NCBI RefSeq assembly: GCF_001952075.1
Contig: NZ_LXYU01000004.1
Location: 124,001 to 188,000, forward strand
DNA from: Ditibartonella apis
Lineage (GTDB): Bacteria > Pseudomonadota > Alphaproteobacteria > Rhizobiales > Rhizobiaceae
Length of the DNA stretch: 64,000 bases
Direction of reading: 5' to 3'
Part shown: piece by piece, positions 17,407 to 27,662 of the stretch
Position numbering within the stretch: the stretch's first letter is position 1
Layout: each line of letters starts with the position of its first letter
Notes under the pieces: model-generated
Databases searched by the model: none
What the model was told of the DNA's origin: nothing
What the model saw: the letters and a program-made list of their open reading frames with translations, nothing else
Translations under genes and position numbers: made by a program

Positions 17407-18828
17407 TCAATCAATCTGGTCATGAATTCGCCCGAGCGACTCTTGACGTCCGAGAATAACGAGAACGTCAAAAACACCGGGTGAAACTGCTTTGCCCGTT
17501 AATGCCGCGCGTAACGGTTGGGCAACTTTGCCAAGCTTTAGTTGGGCATCTTCGGCATACTGTCTGATGATTTTATCAAGCTGTTCCTTGTTCCAGTCGG
17601 TAGAATTTTCAAGGGTCGGATACAGAGCTTTTAAAACGGCTTTACCGTCTTCATTCAAAAGGTTCGCGGCTTTTTCATCAAGCTTCAATGGCCGTTTGGC
17701 AAAAATGAACGCTGCGTTATCAATAAGCTCGACAAGGGTTTTTGCGCGCTCTTTCAGTTCCGGCATTGCCTTCAGGAATTCAGCACGATTTTTCTCATCA
17801 AGTTTTGCTAAAAGTTCTTTGCCGCCTTCAATTTCAGGCAGAATAGAGAGTGCTGCGTCGAAAAGCTCTTTATCATCGCTCATGCGCATATATTGACCAT
17901 TGATCGCTTCAAGCTTTTTAAAATCAAACCGTGCTGCACCCTTATTGATGTCGTCAATATCAAACCAAGAGATCATATCTTCTGTCGACATGATTTCGTC
18001 GTCGCCATGGCTCCAGCCGAGGCGGACAAGATAATTCCGCAATGCAATAGGTAAATACCCCATAGCCCGATAGGCATCAACGCCAAGGGCGCCGTGCCGC
18101 TTTGAAAGTTTTGCACCGTCTGCGCCATGGATAAGCGGAATATGGGCCATAACAGGAACATCCCACCCCATAGCCTTAAAAAGGATTGTTTGGCGCGCTG
18201 CATTGGTCAAGTGGTCATCGCCACGAATGACATGGGTGACTCCCATGTCATGATCATCGACGACAACGGCAAGCATATAAGTGGGAGTTCCATCCGAACG
18301 GAGAATAATAAAATCGTCCAGATCTTTATTCGGGAAATGAACATCCCCTTGAACACGGTCATGAACAACCGTTTCTCCCTGCTGCGGGGCTTTGATACGG
18401 ATAACCGGTTTCACACCTTTTGGGGCTTCGGAAGGGTCGCGATCGCGCCATATACCGTTATAACGCGGCGGCTTTCCTTCAGCGCGCGCTTTTTCGCGCA
18501 TTTCAGTCAATTCTTCCGGCGTTGCATAGCAATAATAAGCCTGACCTTTCTTGACAAGTTCTTCCGCAACCTCACGGTGGCGATCAACACGTGAAAATTG
18601 GGAAATGGGGTCACCATCCCATGTCAATCCCAACCATTTTAATCCGTCAATGATGGCATCGACTGCTGCTTTTGTTGATCTTTCGCGATCAGTGTCTTCA
18701 ATGCGCAGCAGCATTTTGCCGCCAGTGTGTTTGGCATAAAGCCAGTTAAAAAGAGCGGTACGTGCCCCCCCGATATGGAGAAAACCGGTTGGTGAAGGGG
18801 CGAAACGTGTAACTACGGGCGTGGACAT
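17407..18828 (-). CDS. gltX: glutamyl-tRNA synthetase (first copy)
   Basis: This 473-residue class I synthetase charges tRNA with glutamate. The HIGH motif reads LHIGG (residues 17-21) after RFAPSPTGF, and the KMSKS motif reads KLSKRHG near residue 241. The alpha-helical anticodon-binding C-terminus is complete. A second, divergent copy lies at 29349-30719 with different motif surroundings. In alphaproteobacteria with two GluRS enzymes one often mischarges tRNA-Gln for the amidotransferase route; which copy does so here cannot be read directly. Divergent from comEC. Confidence 0.96.
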   Translation of the reverse strand: MSTPVVTRFAPSPTGFLHIGGARTALFNWLYAKHTGGKMLLRIEDTDRERSTKAAVDAIIDGLKWLGLTWDGDPISQFSRVDRHREVAEELVKKGQAYYCYATPEELTEMREKARAEGKPPRYNGIWRDRDPSEAPKGVKPVIRIKAPQQGETVVHDRVQGDVHFPNKDLDDFIILRSDGTPTYMLAVVVDDHDMGVTHVIRGDDHLTNAARQTILFKAMGWDVPVMAHIPLIHGADGAKLSKRHGALGVDAYRAMGYLPIALRNYLVRLGWSHGDDEIMSTEDMISWFDIDDINKGAARFDFKKLEAINGQYMRMSDDKELFDAALSILPEIEGGKELLAKLDEKNRAEFLKAMPELKERAKTLVELIDNAAFIFAKRPLKLDEKAANLLNEDGKAVLKALYPTLENSTDWNKEQLDKIIRQYAEDAQLKLGKVAQPLRAALTGKAVSPGVFDVLVILGRQESLGRIHDQID

Positions 18829-18909
18829 AATGTCTCCAGATTTCTACAAGTATTCCATTGTCAGCATGGCGTCGAACCATTAGCATAGACTCAGTTTCAT
18901 GCGCTAGCC

Positions 18910-21237
18910 ATGCCAACGGGGACAGATAGAATTATAAAGCAGAGAAATGCATTAGAAAGCAAATCAAAAGCGCAAGGGTTGATCAGCCAATCCAGAAATT
19001 TCAAGACGACGTCTGCTGCGCAGCTTTACAGTCCGCTTGAACGGCATGTTGTGAGTCTGCCGGATGATATACCATTTATCGATCCTTATAGAACAGGGAT
19101 AAAACGGTTTTACAAAAAACTCTCCGATGTATTTTTTAACGCCCACGCGTCATTTGTTTTCGAGTTTGAACAAGGATTATTGTTTTTATTAATCCCCGTC
19201 TTCATGACCATTGGTGCGGTGATTTATTTTACCCTTGATTATGAACCTGACGGTTTAAGAATCTCAGCCTATTGCGGTTTGATGACTGGTCTTCTTATTT
19301 TATCGCGCCATTATAGACCGGTCTTCTATTCGACAGGTTTGGTGACCTGTATTTTCCTTGGTGCTTTTTGTTCAAAGGTAGAAACATGGCGAACCGCCAC
19401 CCCAATGCTTGGCAGCGATATTTCCACAACAATCAAAGGCCGCGTCGTTTCGATTGAAAAAGCAACAAAAGGGAAATCTGTTCTTGTTGTCGATTTGTTG
19501 TCGACGGAAAAGCCACATTTGAATTACGCTCCGGATCGGGTGAAATTGAGCGCCCCGATAAACAATATCATATTGGAACCTGGAGACGGCATTGAAGGCC
19601 GAGCAAAATTGCGCGCATCGTCGGGGCCAATTCGTCCTGACAGCTATGATTTCAGCTTTGCCAATTATTTTCAATCAATCGGTGCACAAGGATATTTTGT
19701 TGGGAAACCCACAAAAATCCGCGTTGAACAGCCGTCTTCGTTGACAGAGCGTTTTTCTCTTGCTGTTTCGCGTCTGCGTCTGGCGATGACGACAAGAATA
19801 ACCGATGCAATAAGCGGGGAAACAGGTAGCATCGCTTCTGCGCTTATTACCGGTCAAAGGGGCGGAATTCTTCCGCAAACCAACAATGCGTTACGTGTGG
19901 CAGGACTATCCCATATATTGTCAATTTCCGGTTTGCACATGGCAATGGTCGCCGCCATGGTGTTGATTGTTATCCGAACAATGCTTGCATTATTCCCGTC
20001 ATTTGCTTCACTTTATCAATCGAAGAAAATCGCTGCCGCAGCTGCATTGGCCGTATCTGCCTTCTATCTCTTATTGTCCGGATCGGACGTGGCCGCACAA
20101 CGCAGTTTTGTAATGGTTGCCGTTATGCTCATTGCAATCATTTTTGACCGTTCAGCAATCACCATGCGTAATCTTGCTATCGCGGCAATTATCACTTTGG
20201 TTGTGGTTCCCCATGAAGTGTTGGGACCAAGCTTCCAGATGTCGTTTTCAGCAACTGCCGCTCTGGTAGCTGTGTTCGGTTGGTGGAGCAGGAGGCACAA
20301 ATCCCATTCGCAAACTACACCGATGTTTTTTGGCGCTGGAATTATCCGCGTCATTTTGTTTCCCGTTATCTCGACGGCAGTTGCTTCCCTTGTTGCCGGA
20401 CTTGCAAGCGGAATTTTTTCTGCCTACCATTTTTCAAATACGGCTCCGCTTGGCATTATCAGTAATGCTTTGGCATTTCCTGTAATGTCCTTAGTCGTCA
20501 TGCCTTTTGCCTTGGTGGCGGTATTGGCGATGCCTTTTGGTCTCGAATGGTGGCCATTGCAAATTATGGGGGCAGGGGTCAAAATAGTCGAGAAAATTGC
20601 TTATGATGTTGCCGCTATTTCTCCAGACATTAATCCTGGCTTGATGCCTCCTATCGCGTTGATTTTTTTCTCGCTCGGGCTTGTTATCCTCTTATTTTGC
20701 AAAACGAGATGGTGTCTGTGCTCAATAATTTTCTTCTCAATGGGGGTATTTTCTATCGCGGTTCAAAAAACGCCTTTTCTGCTTATCTCCGAAGATAAAG
20801 GCGCAGTCGGATTGGTGAGTGATAGAACACTTAATATAACTGATAATAAACCCACACAATTTACTGCGACAGTCTGGATGCGTTCCTATCAATTAGACCA
20901 AATCGTCGGCCCTGCCGAAGCCGGTCAGCAAAGAGACGGGCAATTTCTCTGCGATAACGGCATTTGTGTGGCGCAAAAGACCAATGGTTTGAAAGTAGCT
21001 GTTATTGAAAAACAGGTGAATGGTGATCTTTCTTGTCCGGATGGCGATATTATCGTGTTGTCACCCAATATCCATATAGCCAATTGTCATCCGAGACAAA
21101 AAATTATCAATGAAAGTCTGTTGGCATGGAAGGGAAGTATACTGGTAACCGAGGATGGGAGAATTATATCGTCGATAAAATCCGGATCGTCACGTCCATG
21201 GAATGAACATCGAAGATATTTGCAAGCTTTAAGATGA
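18910..21237 (+). CDS. comEC: ComEC/Rec2-type competence membrane protein
   Basis: ComEC forms the inner-membrane channel for single-stranded DNA uptake in natural transformation. The 775-residue protein has N-terminal membrane helices (residues ~75-160), a soluble OB-like DUF4131 region (KGRVVSIEKAT, then GPIRPDSYDFSFANYF) and the Competence domain, whose signature ALITGQRGG plus LSHILSISGLHMAMV appears near residues 315-350, with several more helices. After ~residue 610 there is only a short soluble tail, and I see no metallo-beta-lactamase HxHxDH motif. That fits alphaproteobacterial ComEC proteins but not the longer Bacillus type. Whether the organism is competent is unknown. Confidence 0.9.
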   Translation: MPTGTDRIIKQRNALESKSKAQGLISQSRNFKTTSAAQLYSPLERHVVSLPDDIPFIDPYRTGIKRFYKKLSDVFFNAHASFVFEFEQGLLFLLIPVFMTIGAVIYFTLDYEPDGLRISAYCGLMTGLLILSRHYRPVFYSTGLVTCIFLGAFCSKVETWRTATPMLGSDISTTIKGRVVSIEKATKGKSVLVVDLLSTEKPHLNYAPDRVKLSAPINNIILEPGDGIEGRAKLRASSGPIRPDSYDFSFANYFQSIGAQGYFVGKPTKIRVEQPSSLTERFSLAVSRLRLAMTTRITDAISGETGSIASALITGQRGGILPQTNNALRVAGLSHILSISGLHMAMVAAMVLIVIRTMLALFPSFASLYQSKKIAAAAALAVSAFYLLLSGSDVAAQRSFVMVAVMLIAIIFDRSAITMRNLAIAAIITLVVVPHEVLGPSFQMSFSATAALVAVFGWWSRRHKSHSQTTPMFFGAGIIRVILFPVISTAVASLVAGLASGIFSAYHFSNTAPLGIISNALAFPVMSLVVMPFALVAVLAMPFGLEWWPLQIMGAGVKIVEKIAYDVAAISPDINPGLMPPIALIFFSLGLVILLFCKTRWCLCSIIFFSMGVFSIAVQKTPFLLISEDKGAVGLVSDRTLNITDNKPTQFTATVWMRSYQLDQIVGPAEAGQQRDGQFLCDNGICVAQKTNGLKVAVIEKQVNGDLSCPDGDIIVLSPNIHIANCHPRQKIINESLLAWKGSILVTEDGRIISSIKSGSSRPWNEHRRYLQALR

Positions 21238-21696
21238 GCATTTAAAAAAATCGAATTGAATTCAATTGATGTGTCTTGCTATATAACTCTTTGATTGGTC
21301 ATGCGAACCTGTGTTAATTCGCATAAAATGCGACGAATGCCATAGCGGCGATTTTGTAAATCGCATTTCAGGTTTATTCACGTGACGAGGTAATCAAGGC
21401 CTCAATTTCCGTTAACAATGTGTCATGTGAGAAACGACAAAAGTTCACACGCAGAATTCAATATCCAGAATGCAGCTTAAGTTTTTACTCATCGGATGAA
21501 ATATCAGCCTATATGTATTTTCAGATGTTAGAAGTCAATATTTTAAAATTTCGAATCTCGGTATCTTTAGATGAATGGGTGAAACCTGTCTTCAAAATAT
21601 CTCCGAAACTTAAATTCATACACAAAATCAAAATATTAGAAAATAAAATAGCCAGCGCAGGATTGCGGTTCCCGCTCTGGCTCACGAAATAAAAAG
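21238..21696. other. intergenic region between comEC and bfr
   Basis: About 460 bases, AT-rich, at the meeting point of two convergent units. It contains a perfect 14-base palindrome AATTGAATTCAATT at 21254-21267. An open frame at 21420-21692 has no family features and I do not call it. No clear terminator. Confidence 0.5.
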
Positions 21697-22191
21697 TTAT
21701 TCTTTGGCTTCTGCATGCTCTGCCGATCCGGCGTTGAGCTGGCCATATTTTTCTTCGCCGATCTTATTAAGAAGAGCAAGTTGTGTTTCCAGAAAATCGA
21801 TATGCCCTTCTTCGTCTTCCAACAATTCGTCAAACAATTTTTTCGAAATATGGTCGGAAAGTTCCGCACAAAGCTCACGGGCAACACGGTAAGCTTCTCT
21901 TGCCTCGTATTCACCGGCCAAGTCGCACTCAAGAACTTCCTTGATATTCTGCCCGATGCGCAAAGGTGCAAGCGTTTGTAGATTGGGGTGACCTTCAAGA
22001 AAAACGATACGTTTTACGAGCTTGTCAACGTGTCCCATTTCTTCAATGGATTCTTCACGTTCCTTATTGGCCAGTTTCGTATATCCCCAATCTTCAGTCA
22101 GGCGATAATGAATCCAGTATTGATTGACTGCCCCGAGTTCCAGAAAGAGTGCTTGATTAAGCCGCTCTATGACCTTTTCGTGACCTTTCAT
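21697..22191 (-). CDS. bfr: bacterioferritin
   Basis: Bacterioferritin is the 24-subunit haem-containing iron store. The 164-residue protein has all the ferroxidase ligands in the expected places: Glu18, Glu51, His54, Glu94, Glu127 and His130. The haem-binding Met52 is also present (EEMGHVDKL), so this is a true haem-binding Bfr rather than a non-haem ferritin. The start is inside the 3' end of bfd: the two frames overlap by 35 bases, with AGGAGA about ten bases before the ATG. Confidence 0.97.
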   Translation of the reverse strand: MKGHEKVIERLNQALFLELGAVNQYWIHYRLTEDWGYTKLANKEREESIEEMGHVDKLVKRIVFLEGHPNLQTLAPLRIGQNIKEVLECDLAGEYEAREAYRVARELCAELSDHISKKLFDELLEDEEGHIDFLETQLALLNKIGEEKYGQLNAGSAEHAEAKE

Positions 22192-22471
22192 GTTGACCTA
22201 TTCTCCTATATTTCAATCGCAATGCGCGCACACGATCAAGATAGGAGATAATTTCAGCCTCGTCCCGATTATGTAGGCGGTGATAGTTTTCCGATACCCG
22301 AATAATGGTTTCAAGTATATTCGGAAAGCAACAGCAACATTTGCCGCGCTTGGCAAGAACCTTATAAATTTTTCCGGGAACAATCAATTGCCAACAATCC
22401 TCTTCCAACAGAGAATTGATAACGTCTTCGATCTCTGATTGAGTTATCACGTTACACGAACAAACAATCAT
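22157..22471 (-). CDS. bfd: bacterioferritin-associated ferredoxin (Bfd-like)
   Basis: Bfd passes electrons to bacterioferritin to reduce and release stored iron. This 104-residue product starts [18 protein letters not shown], the family's [2Fe-2S] entry with Cys4 and Cys6. The second pair is Cys45 and Cys48 within [10 protein letters not shown]. The spacing between pairs (38 residues) is a few residues longer than the usual ~31-33, and a C-terminal extension after ~residue 75 is absent from short Bfd proteins. It precedes and overlaps bfr, which supports the assignment. Confidence 0.85.
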   Translation of the reverse strand: MIVCSCNVITQSEIEDVINSLLEEDCWQLIVPGKIYKVLAKRGKCCCCFPNILETIIRVSENYHRLHNRDEAEIISYLDRVRALRLKYRRIGQHERSRKGHRAA

Positions 22472-22698
22472 TATCGATAACCAAATGCAATTAATCCATA
22501 CGACTCATATAAAACATGACAAACATATGAAGCTTTAAATCGAAAATCAACCTGAAACTAGATATTTTTTATCAACTATAAAATCGGGGTATAAAGCTAT
22601 AATTCTGGTAAAAATGTCGGTTTTTACGCATATGACAATTGCAATTTATTAGCCAACACGTAAGAGGTAGGAACATTTTTCTTGGAAAACAGATCACG

Positions 22699-23403
22699 AT
22701 GGATTCATTGGAGTTAAAAAAAGCCGCCGCAGCGAAAGCTGTCGAATTTGTCGAAGACGGGATGAAATTGGGAATTGGTACGGGGTCTACTGCCAATGAA
22801 TTTATCCGTCTTCTAGCAGAGCGGGTCAAAGCTGGATTGCACATTACGGGCGTTGCAACCTCGAAACGCTCCGAAAAATTGTGTCGTGACCTTGGAATAC
22901 CTGTTGCCACACTTAATGAAACACCTCATCTTGATCTCGATATTGACGGCGCTGATGAAATCGACCCTCATCTTGCCCTTATTAAAGGCGGTGGTGGGGC
23001 ATTGCTCAGAGAGAAGATTGTGGCATTTGCCTCTTCACAAATGTTGGTTATTGCCGACAGCTCGAAGTTGGTGAAAACACTTGGCGCTTTTCCTCTGCCG
23101 ATCGAGATTAATCCTTTCGGGCTTGAAGCAACTAAAGAAGCAATTATAAAAGTAGCAGACCGTCTTCAGCTTCCGGCAAATATTAAGCTACGCGTAAGAG
23201 ATGACAAAACTTTTGTAACCGATGGTGGACATTTTATTGTTGATGCATCATTTGGCCGCATTTCTGATCCAGAAAGACTTTCCGAAGCACTTTTTTCGAT
23301 ACCGGGTGTCGTCGAACACGGTTTGTTTTTGAATTTGGCAAAGAAATCGGTGGTTGCTATGGCTAATGGTGAAATAAAAGTTTTGGAACCGTCGGATTTT
23401 TAG
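22699..23403 (+). CDS. rpiA: ribose-5-phosphate isomerase A
   Basis: RpiA interconverts ribose 5-phosphate and ribulose 5-phosphate in the pentose phosphate pathway. With the ATG at 22699 the protein is 234 residues. Signatures are [11 protein letters not shown] near residue 26, DIDGADEID near 82 and [11 protein letters not shown] near 95, which carries the catalytic base region. An in-frame codon at 22639 would add 20 unrelated residues ([12 protein letters not shown]), so I reject it. The ~230-base gap to the divergent bfd must hold both promoters. Confidence 0.96.
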   Translation: MDSLELKKAAAAKAVEFVEDGMKLGIGTGSTANEFIRLLAERVKAGLHITGVATSKRSEKLCRDLGIPVATLNETPHLDLDIDGADEIDPHLALIKGGGGALLREKIVAFASSQMLVIADSSKLVKTLGAFPLPIEINPFGLEATKEAIIKVADRLQLPANIKLRVRDDKTFVTDGGHFIVDASFGRISDPERLSEALFSIPGVVEHGLFLNLAKKSVVAMANGEIKVLEPSDF

Positions 23404-23484
23404 AGTAAATGTCTTTTTATCGGTATATTCTTGACGACAAAAAGGGCTAAGAATAATTGACCACAATTATGGAGTAATCACTGA

Positions 23485-24066
23485 ATGAACACGGCATTTT
23501 CCATCCGCCGCCTTGCTGCAACCTTGGGAACAGTCGCAATTTTTAGTATGGGCGTCAATATGGCCTATGCTGATGATATTAGCGATGCCCAGTTGCAATC
23601 AGCTCAAAAAGCAATTGCAGCAATCCACGCAACCGACCAATTTGACGAATTTTTGCCAAGTACGGCTCGTGATCTCAAGGACGAATTGATGCGCAAAGAT
23701 CCTAATCTTGCGAATGTCATTTCTGATACCGTCGACGAACAGGCAATGGCCTTGGTTAAACGTCGCGCTGATCTTGAAAAAGAAGCTGCACGTGCATATG
23801 CCAAGCACTTCTCTCAAGCCGAACTTGACCAGATTACCGCTTTCTATTCATCGGAAACCGGTAAAAAACTGCTGACAGAAGGTCCGGTTGCTGCGCGCGA
23901 TATCCTTTCGGCCTATGATGTATGGCGTCAGGGAGTTGCCCAGGACCTGGCAACAAACGTTGGTAAAGCAATGGCACAAAAGGTTGGCCCTCAAAAGCAT
24001 GCTGCTCCGGCCGCACCGGCAGCGCCTTCAAGTGCAAAACCGAAAGCACCGGTTCCTGCACAATAA
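23485..24066 (+). CDS. DUF2059 family exported protein
   Basis: A 193-residue protein with a Sec signal peptide (hydrophobic stretch ~12-27, cleavage after AYA at about residue 29) and a DUF2059 domain. The core FSQAELDQITAFYSSETGKK near residue 110 is the typical part. The tail is Ala/Pro/Lys-rich (KHAAPAAPAAPSS), probably disordered. It should be periplasmic. Function is unknown for the family. In Rhizobiales this gene often lies between rpiA and gor, as here. Confidence 0.85.
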   Translation: MNTAFSIRRLAATLGTVAIFSMGVNMAYADDISDAQLQSAQKAIAAIHATDQFDEFLPSTARDLKDELMRKDPNLANVISDTVDEQAMALVKRRADLEKEAARAYAKHFSQAELDQITAFYSSETGKKLLTEGPVAARDILSAYDVWRQGVAQDLATNVGKAMAQKVGPQKHAAPAAPAAPSSAKPKAPVPAQ

Positions 24067-24085
24067 TAACGTTTTGGTGATTTCT

Positions 24086-24119
24086 AAAAATGGCGGCATA
24101 GTGAGCCGCCATTTTTTTT
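24086..24119 (+). terminator. intrinsic terminator after the DUF2059 gene
   Basis: AAAAATGGCGGC pairs with GCCGCCATTTTT across a seven-base loop and runs into eight T residues. It separates the DUF2059 gene from gor. Confidence 0.92.
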
Positions 24120-24263
24120 GCAAAATTTTTAAATTCGAGTATTCCTTCAATTGTTGAAAGCGGATCACGTTTTATTGGCTTAAAATTCAGGTAGGCTTTC
24201 ACCATATTGAAGTTTGAACGGTTAAAATAAGTGTCTGAGAAGTTAAAGCGAAAGGAACAGCCT

Positions 24264-25652
24264 GTGTCATCATATGATTTTGATTTATTTGTAATAGGTG
24301 GTGGTTCGGGTGGCGTTCGTGCAGCACGCTTGGCAGGAGCCCTCGGAAAAAAAGTGGCTATTGCTGAAGAATACAGAATGGGCGGGACCTGTGTCATTCG
24401 CGGTTGCGTGCCCAAGAAGCTCTTTGTTTATGCGTCTCAATATTCTGAAGAATTCAAGGATAGCAAAGGATTTGGCTGGAGCGTTGATAAGGTTCGGTTC
24501 GATTGGAAAAAACTTCTGGACGCAAAAAATAACGAAATATCAAGACTCGAGGAACTATATCGGAAGGGTCTTGATAATAATCATGTTAAAGTGTTTGAAA
24601 GTCGCGTTGTTTTCGTTGACGGACACACATTGAAGATCGAAAAAACCGGCGAGCATGTAACGGCGGACAAAATACTTATCGCAACAGGTGGACATGTTGC
24701 GAGTCATCCGGAGATCGTCGGACATGAATTCTGTATCAGCTCGAACGAGGCTTTCAATCTTGATGAATTGCCGGAATCGATTGTAATTGCTGGCGGCGGA
24801 TATATTGCGGTCGAATTTGCCAATATTTTTCATGGGCTTGGTGTGAATACTACGCTCGTTTATCGTGGCAATCTTATCTTGCGTAAGTTTGATGCCGATT
24901 TGCGACAATTGTTGAATGATGCCATGCAGGAAAAAGGTATCCGCATCATCTATAATTCAACAATCGAGAGCGTGGAAAAACAAGGTGGCGCGTTCAGTGT
25001 AAAACTGAACTCCGGAGAGATATTGAAGGCAGGCAAAGTGATGTTGGCGTTGGGGCGTTCACCCAATACTGAAGGGCTAAATCTCGACAAAGCCGGAGTG
25101 AACTGCAATTCCCGTCATGCGGTTATTGTTGATCAATTTATGAAAACCACAGCAGATAATATCTGGGCGGTGGGCGATGTAACAGATCGCATACAATTGA
25201 CCCCGGTCGCTATCCATGAAGCGATGTGTTTTATTGAAACAGTCTTCAAAAATAATCCTGTTGCACCTGATCATGAACTGATTGCGACGGCTGTATTCTC
25301 TCAACCGGAAATTGGCACAGTAGGGTTGACCGAAGAAGACGCGGTAAAGAAATTTCAACGCGTTGAAGTCTATCGGGCTCTTTTCAGGCCGATGCGCAAT
25401 ACGCTTTCGGGAAACAGTGAAAAAATGCTCACAAAGCTTATTGTCGATGGCGAGTCCCGGATTGTTGTTGGGGCGCACATATTAGGTCACGGTGCCGCCG
25501 AGATGGCTCAACTTCTCGGTGTTTCGCTGAAAGGCAAATTGACAAAAGATGTGTTTGACAGAACCATGGCACTTCACCCGACTGCTTCGGAAGAACTGGT
25601 CACCATGTATCAGCCGAGTTATGTCTATGAAAATGGGAAAAAGTTGAATTAA
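24264..25652 (+). CDS. gor: glutathione-disulfide reductase
   Basis: This FAD enzyme uses NADPH to reduce oxidised glutathione. The redox-active disulfide appears as GGTCVIRGCVPKK near residue 42. The FAD motif is VIGGGSGGVRAARLAG at residues ~8-23, the second nucleotide fold AGGGYIAVEFA near 180, and the catalytic histidine lies in LHPTASEE near the end. I chose the GTG at 24264 because AAAGGA lies seven bases upstream and the protein then begins SSYDFDLFVIGGG; an earlier GTG at 24231 adds 11 charged residues. 462 residues, a normal length. Confidence 0.95.
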   Translation: MSSYDFDLFVIGGGSGGVRAARLAGALGKKVAIAEEYRMGGTCVIRGCVPKKLFVYASQYSEEFKDSKGFGWSVDKVRFDWKKLLDAKNNEISRLEELYRKGLDNNHVKVFESRVVFVDGHTLKIEKTGEHVTADKILIATGGHVASHPEIVGHEFCISSNEAFNLDELPESIVIAGGGYIAVEFANIFHGLGVNTTLVYRGNLILRKFDADLRQLLNDAMQEKGIRIIYNSTIESVEKQGGAFSVKLNSGEILKAGKVMLALGRSPNTEGLNLDKAGVNCNSRHAVIVDQFMKTTADNIWAVGDVTDRIQLTPVAIHEAMCFIETVFKNNPVAPDHELIATAVFSQPEIGTVGLTEEDAVKKFQRVEVYRALFRPMRNTLSGNSEKMLTKLIVDGESRIVVGAHILGHGAAEMAQLLGVSLKGKLTKDVFDRTMALHPTASEELVTMYQPSYVYENGKKLN

Positions 25653-25848
25653 AATATGAAATTCATGGGCCGAAAGTTGTATAATTTTTCAAGCACATTT
25701 ATTGTGTCGTGTTTGAAAGCAGCAACTTGGCTTTGAATAGCATTTCTGTTTATATCAGAACCGGTTGGGTGAATTTCATGCCGAATGACCATTGTTCTGC
25801 ATGAACTAAGCACCGGAACTATATTTTATACTGTGAAGTGAGATAATA

Positions 25849-27228
25849 ATGACTAAAAACTGGACGCCTGCATCTTGGAGATCAAAACCGATCAAGCAGG
25901 TACCGACCTATCCCGATCCTGTCGCGTTGGCTCATGTCGAGGGCGAACTGCGCCGTTATCCACCTTTGGTATTTGCCGGTGAAGCACGTAATCTGAAACA
26001 TGAACTGGCTCAAGTTGCAGAAGGTAAGGCATTTCTGTTGCAGGGCGGTGATTGTGCGGAAAGCTTCGCAGAACATGAAGCGGATAATATCCGCGATTTC
26101 TTCCGTGTCTTTTTACAAATGGCAATTGCTTTGACATTCGGCGCCTCGAAGCCGGTTGTGAAAGTGGGACGCATTGCCGGCCAGTTTGCAAAGCCGCGGT
26201 CTTCTGATACGGAAACAAAGAATGGTGTAACGCTGCCGTCATATCGCGGCGATATTATCAACGGGATAGAATTCAATGCAGAATCCCGTACGCCCGATCC
26301 GCAGCGTATGTCAGAAGTCTACAGGCAATCGGCTGCAACATTGAATTTGTTGCGTGCTTTTGCGCAAGGCGGTTATGCCAATCTCGACAATGTTCACAAA
26401 TGGATGTTGGGCTTTATTGCCAATAGCCCGCAGGGTGAACGCTATAGCAAGCTTGCACAACGTATTTCCGAAACCATGGATTTTATGAGGGCGATCGGTA
26501 TAACAGCCAAAACAAATCCTTCGTTACGCGAAACATCATTCTATACAAGCCATGAAGGACTTCTTCTCGGCTACGAAGAGGCTTTGACCCGTGTTGATTC
26601 AACATCCGGCGATTGGTATGCAACGTCGGGACATATGCTCTGGATTGGAGATCGGACCCGTCAAGCCGATTATGCCCATGTCGAATATTGTCGGGGCATC
26701 AAAAATCCGATCGGTCTGAAATGCGGACCATCACTTGACCCTGATGATCTATTGAAGCTGATCGATATTCTTAATCCCGAAAACGAGCCGGGAAGACTCA
26801 CCCTGATTGCACGGTTCGGGTATGATAAAGTTGAAGAACACTTGCCACAACTTATTCGCGCTGTCGAACGCGAAGGTAAAAAAGTGGTTTGGTCATGTGA
26901 TCCTATGCATGGGAACACAATAACGGCGAACGGTTACAAAACTCGTCCGTTCGAACGGATACTGAAAGAAGTTGAAAATTTCTTTGCTGTTCACCATGCT
27001 GAAGGAACATATCCTGGTGGTATCCATATCGAAATGACCGGTCGCGATGTGACCGAATGTACAGGCGGAGCGCACGCTATTTCGGCTGATCACCTTTCTG
27101 ATCGTTATCATACACATTGTGACCCGAGACTGAATGCCGATCAGGCTCTTGAATTAGCATTTCTTGTTGCAGAATTATTGAAGAAAGAACGGGATGCCGA
27201 GACAAAACAAGCTTCCACTCATAATTGA
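25849..27228 (+). CDS. aroG: 3-deoxy-7-phosphoheptulonate synthase, class II
   Basis: This enzyme joins phosphoenolpyruvate and erythrose 4-phosphate, the first step of the shikimate pathway. The 459-residue protein is the class II (plant-like) type: [10 protein letters not shown] at the start, [14 protein letters not shown] near residue 62 with the metal-binding cysteine, [14 protein letters not shown] near 105 and CDPMHGNT near 345. It appears to head a unit with dgkA (36-base gap), nadE and gltX2. The 196-base upstream region has no clear terminator-type attenuator. Class II enzymes carry varied symbols (aroF/aroG/aroH), so the name is by convention. Confidence 0.95.
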   Translation: MTKNWTPASWRSKPIKQVPTYPDPVALAHVEGELRRYPPLVFAGEARNLKHELAQVAEGKAFLLQGGDCAESFAEHEADNIRDFFRVFLQMAIALTFGASKPVVKVGRIAGQFAKPRSSDTETKNGVTLPSYRGDIINGIEFNAESRTPDPQRMSEVYRQSAATLNLLRAFAQGGYANLDNVHKWMLGFIANSPQGERYSKLAQRISETMDFMRAIGITAKTNPSLRETSFYTSHEGLLLGYEEALTRVDSTSGDWYATSGHMLWIGDRTRQADYAHVEYCRGIKNPIGLKCGPSLDPDDLLKLIDILNPENEPGRLTLIARFGYDKVEEHLPQLIRAVEREGKKVVWSCDPMHGNTITANGYKTRPFERILKEVENFFAVHHAEGTYPGGIHIEMTGRDVTECTGGAHAISADHLSDRYHTHCDPRLNADQALELAFLVAELLKKERDAETKQASTHN

Positions 27229-27264
27229 GAGTGAAAGTAGTTTTTAAAACTGAATGGTGAGCGC

Positions 27265-27618
27265 ATGGAGAGAATATTCAAAGCATTTCTGAATTCCCTT
27301 CATGCGCTTGAATATTTATTGACGCATGAAAAGGCGGTTATTCAAGAAGCCGCTTTTTTTGTCATTTCTATTCCGGTTGCGTTTTTCGTAACAAAAGATT
27401 GGGGAAACTTTCTTCTGCTGATCGGATCTATCCTTTTTGTTATTATTGTAGAAGTGCTTAATACAGCTATCGAAGCTTGTTGCAATGCTGTTACTCGAGA
27501 TTATAGGGAAGATATCAAAATTGCCAAGGATGCAGGCTCATTGGCAGTGCTTCTATCTATAGTTTTAACGATATGTATATGGATAGCTGTCATTTTAAAA
27601 ACGTTGTTTTTCATTTAA
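27265..27618 (+). CDS. dgkA: diacylglycerol kinase
   Basis: DgkA is the small trimeric inner-membrane kinase that recycles diacylglycerol to phosphatidate. The 117-residue protein has three predicted helices (about residues 28-45, 49-66 and 93-115) and the family signature EVLNTAIEACCNAV followed by KIAKDAGSLAVLLS. The catalytic glutamates of this region are present. It lies between aroG and nadE with short gaps, probably in one transcript. Confidence 0.92.
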   Translation: MERIFKAFLNSLHALEYLLTHEKAVIQEAAFFVISIPVAFFVTKDWGNFLLLIGSILFVIIVEVLNTAIEACCNAVTRDYREDIKIAKDAGSLAVLLSIVLTICIWIAVILKTLFFI

Positions 27619-27662
27619 TATATGACGTTGCAAGTAGAACCGTGACAGGTTAAATCAGGAAC

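Noticed and set aside
21420-21692. 90-codon frame between comEC and bfr
   Set aside because: No family resemblance, weak start, runs up to the convergent bfr stop codon; likely chance in AT-rich DNA.
27334-27361. Hairpin with seven T residues inside dgkA resembling a terminator
   Set aside because: The stem is only about four GC pairs plus a bulge, and it encodes conserved residues of dgkA; more likely coding coincidence.
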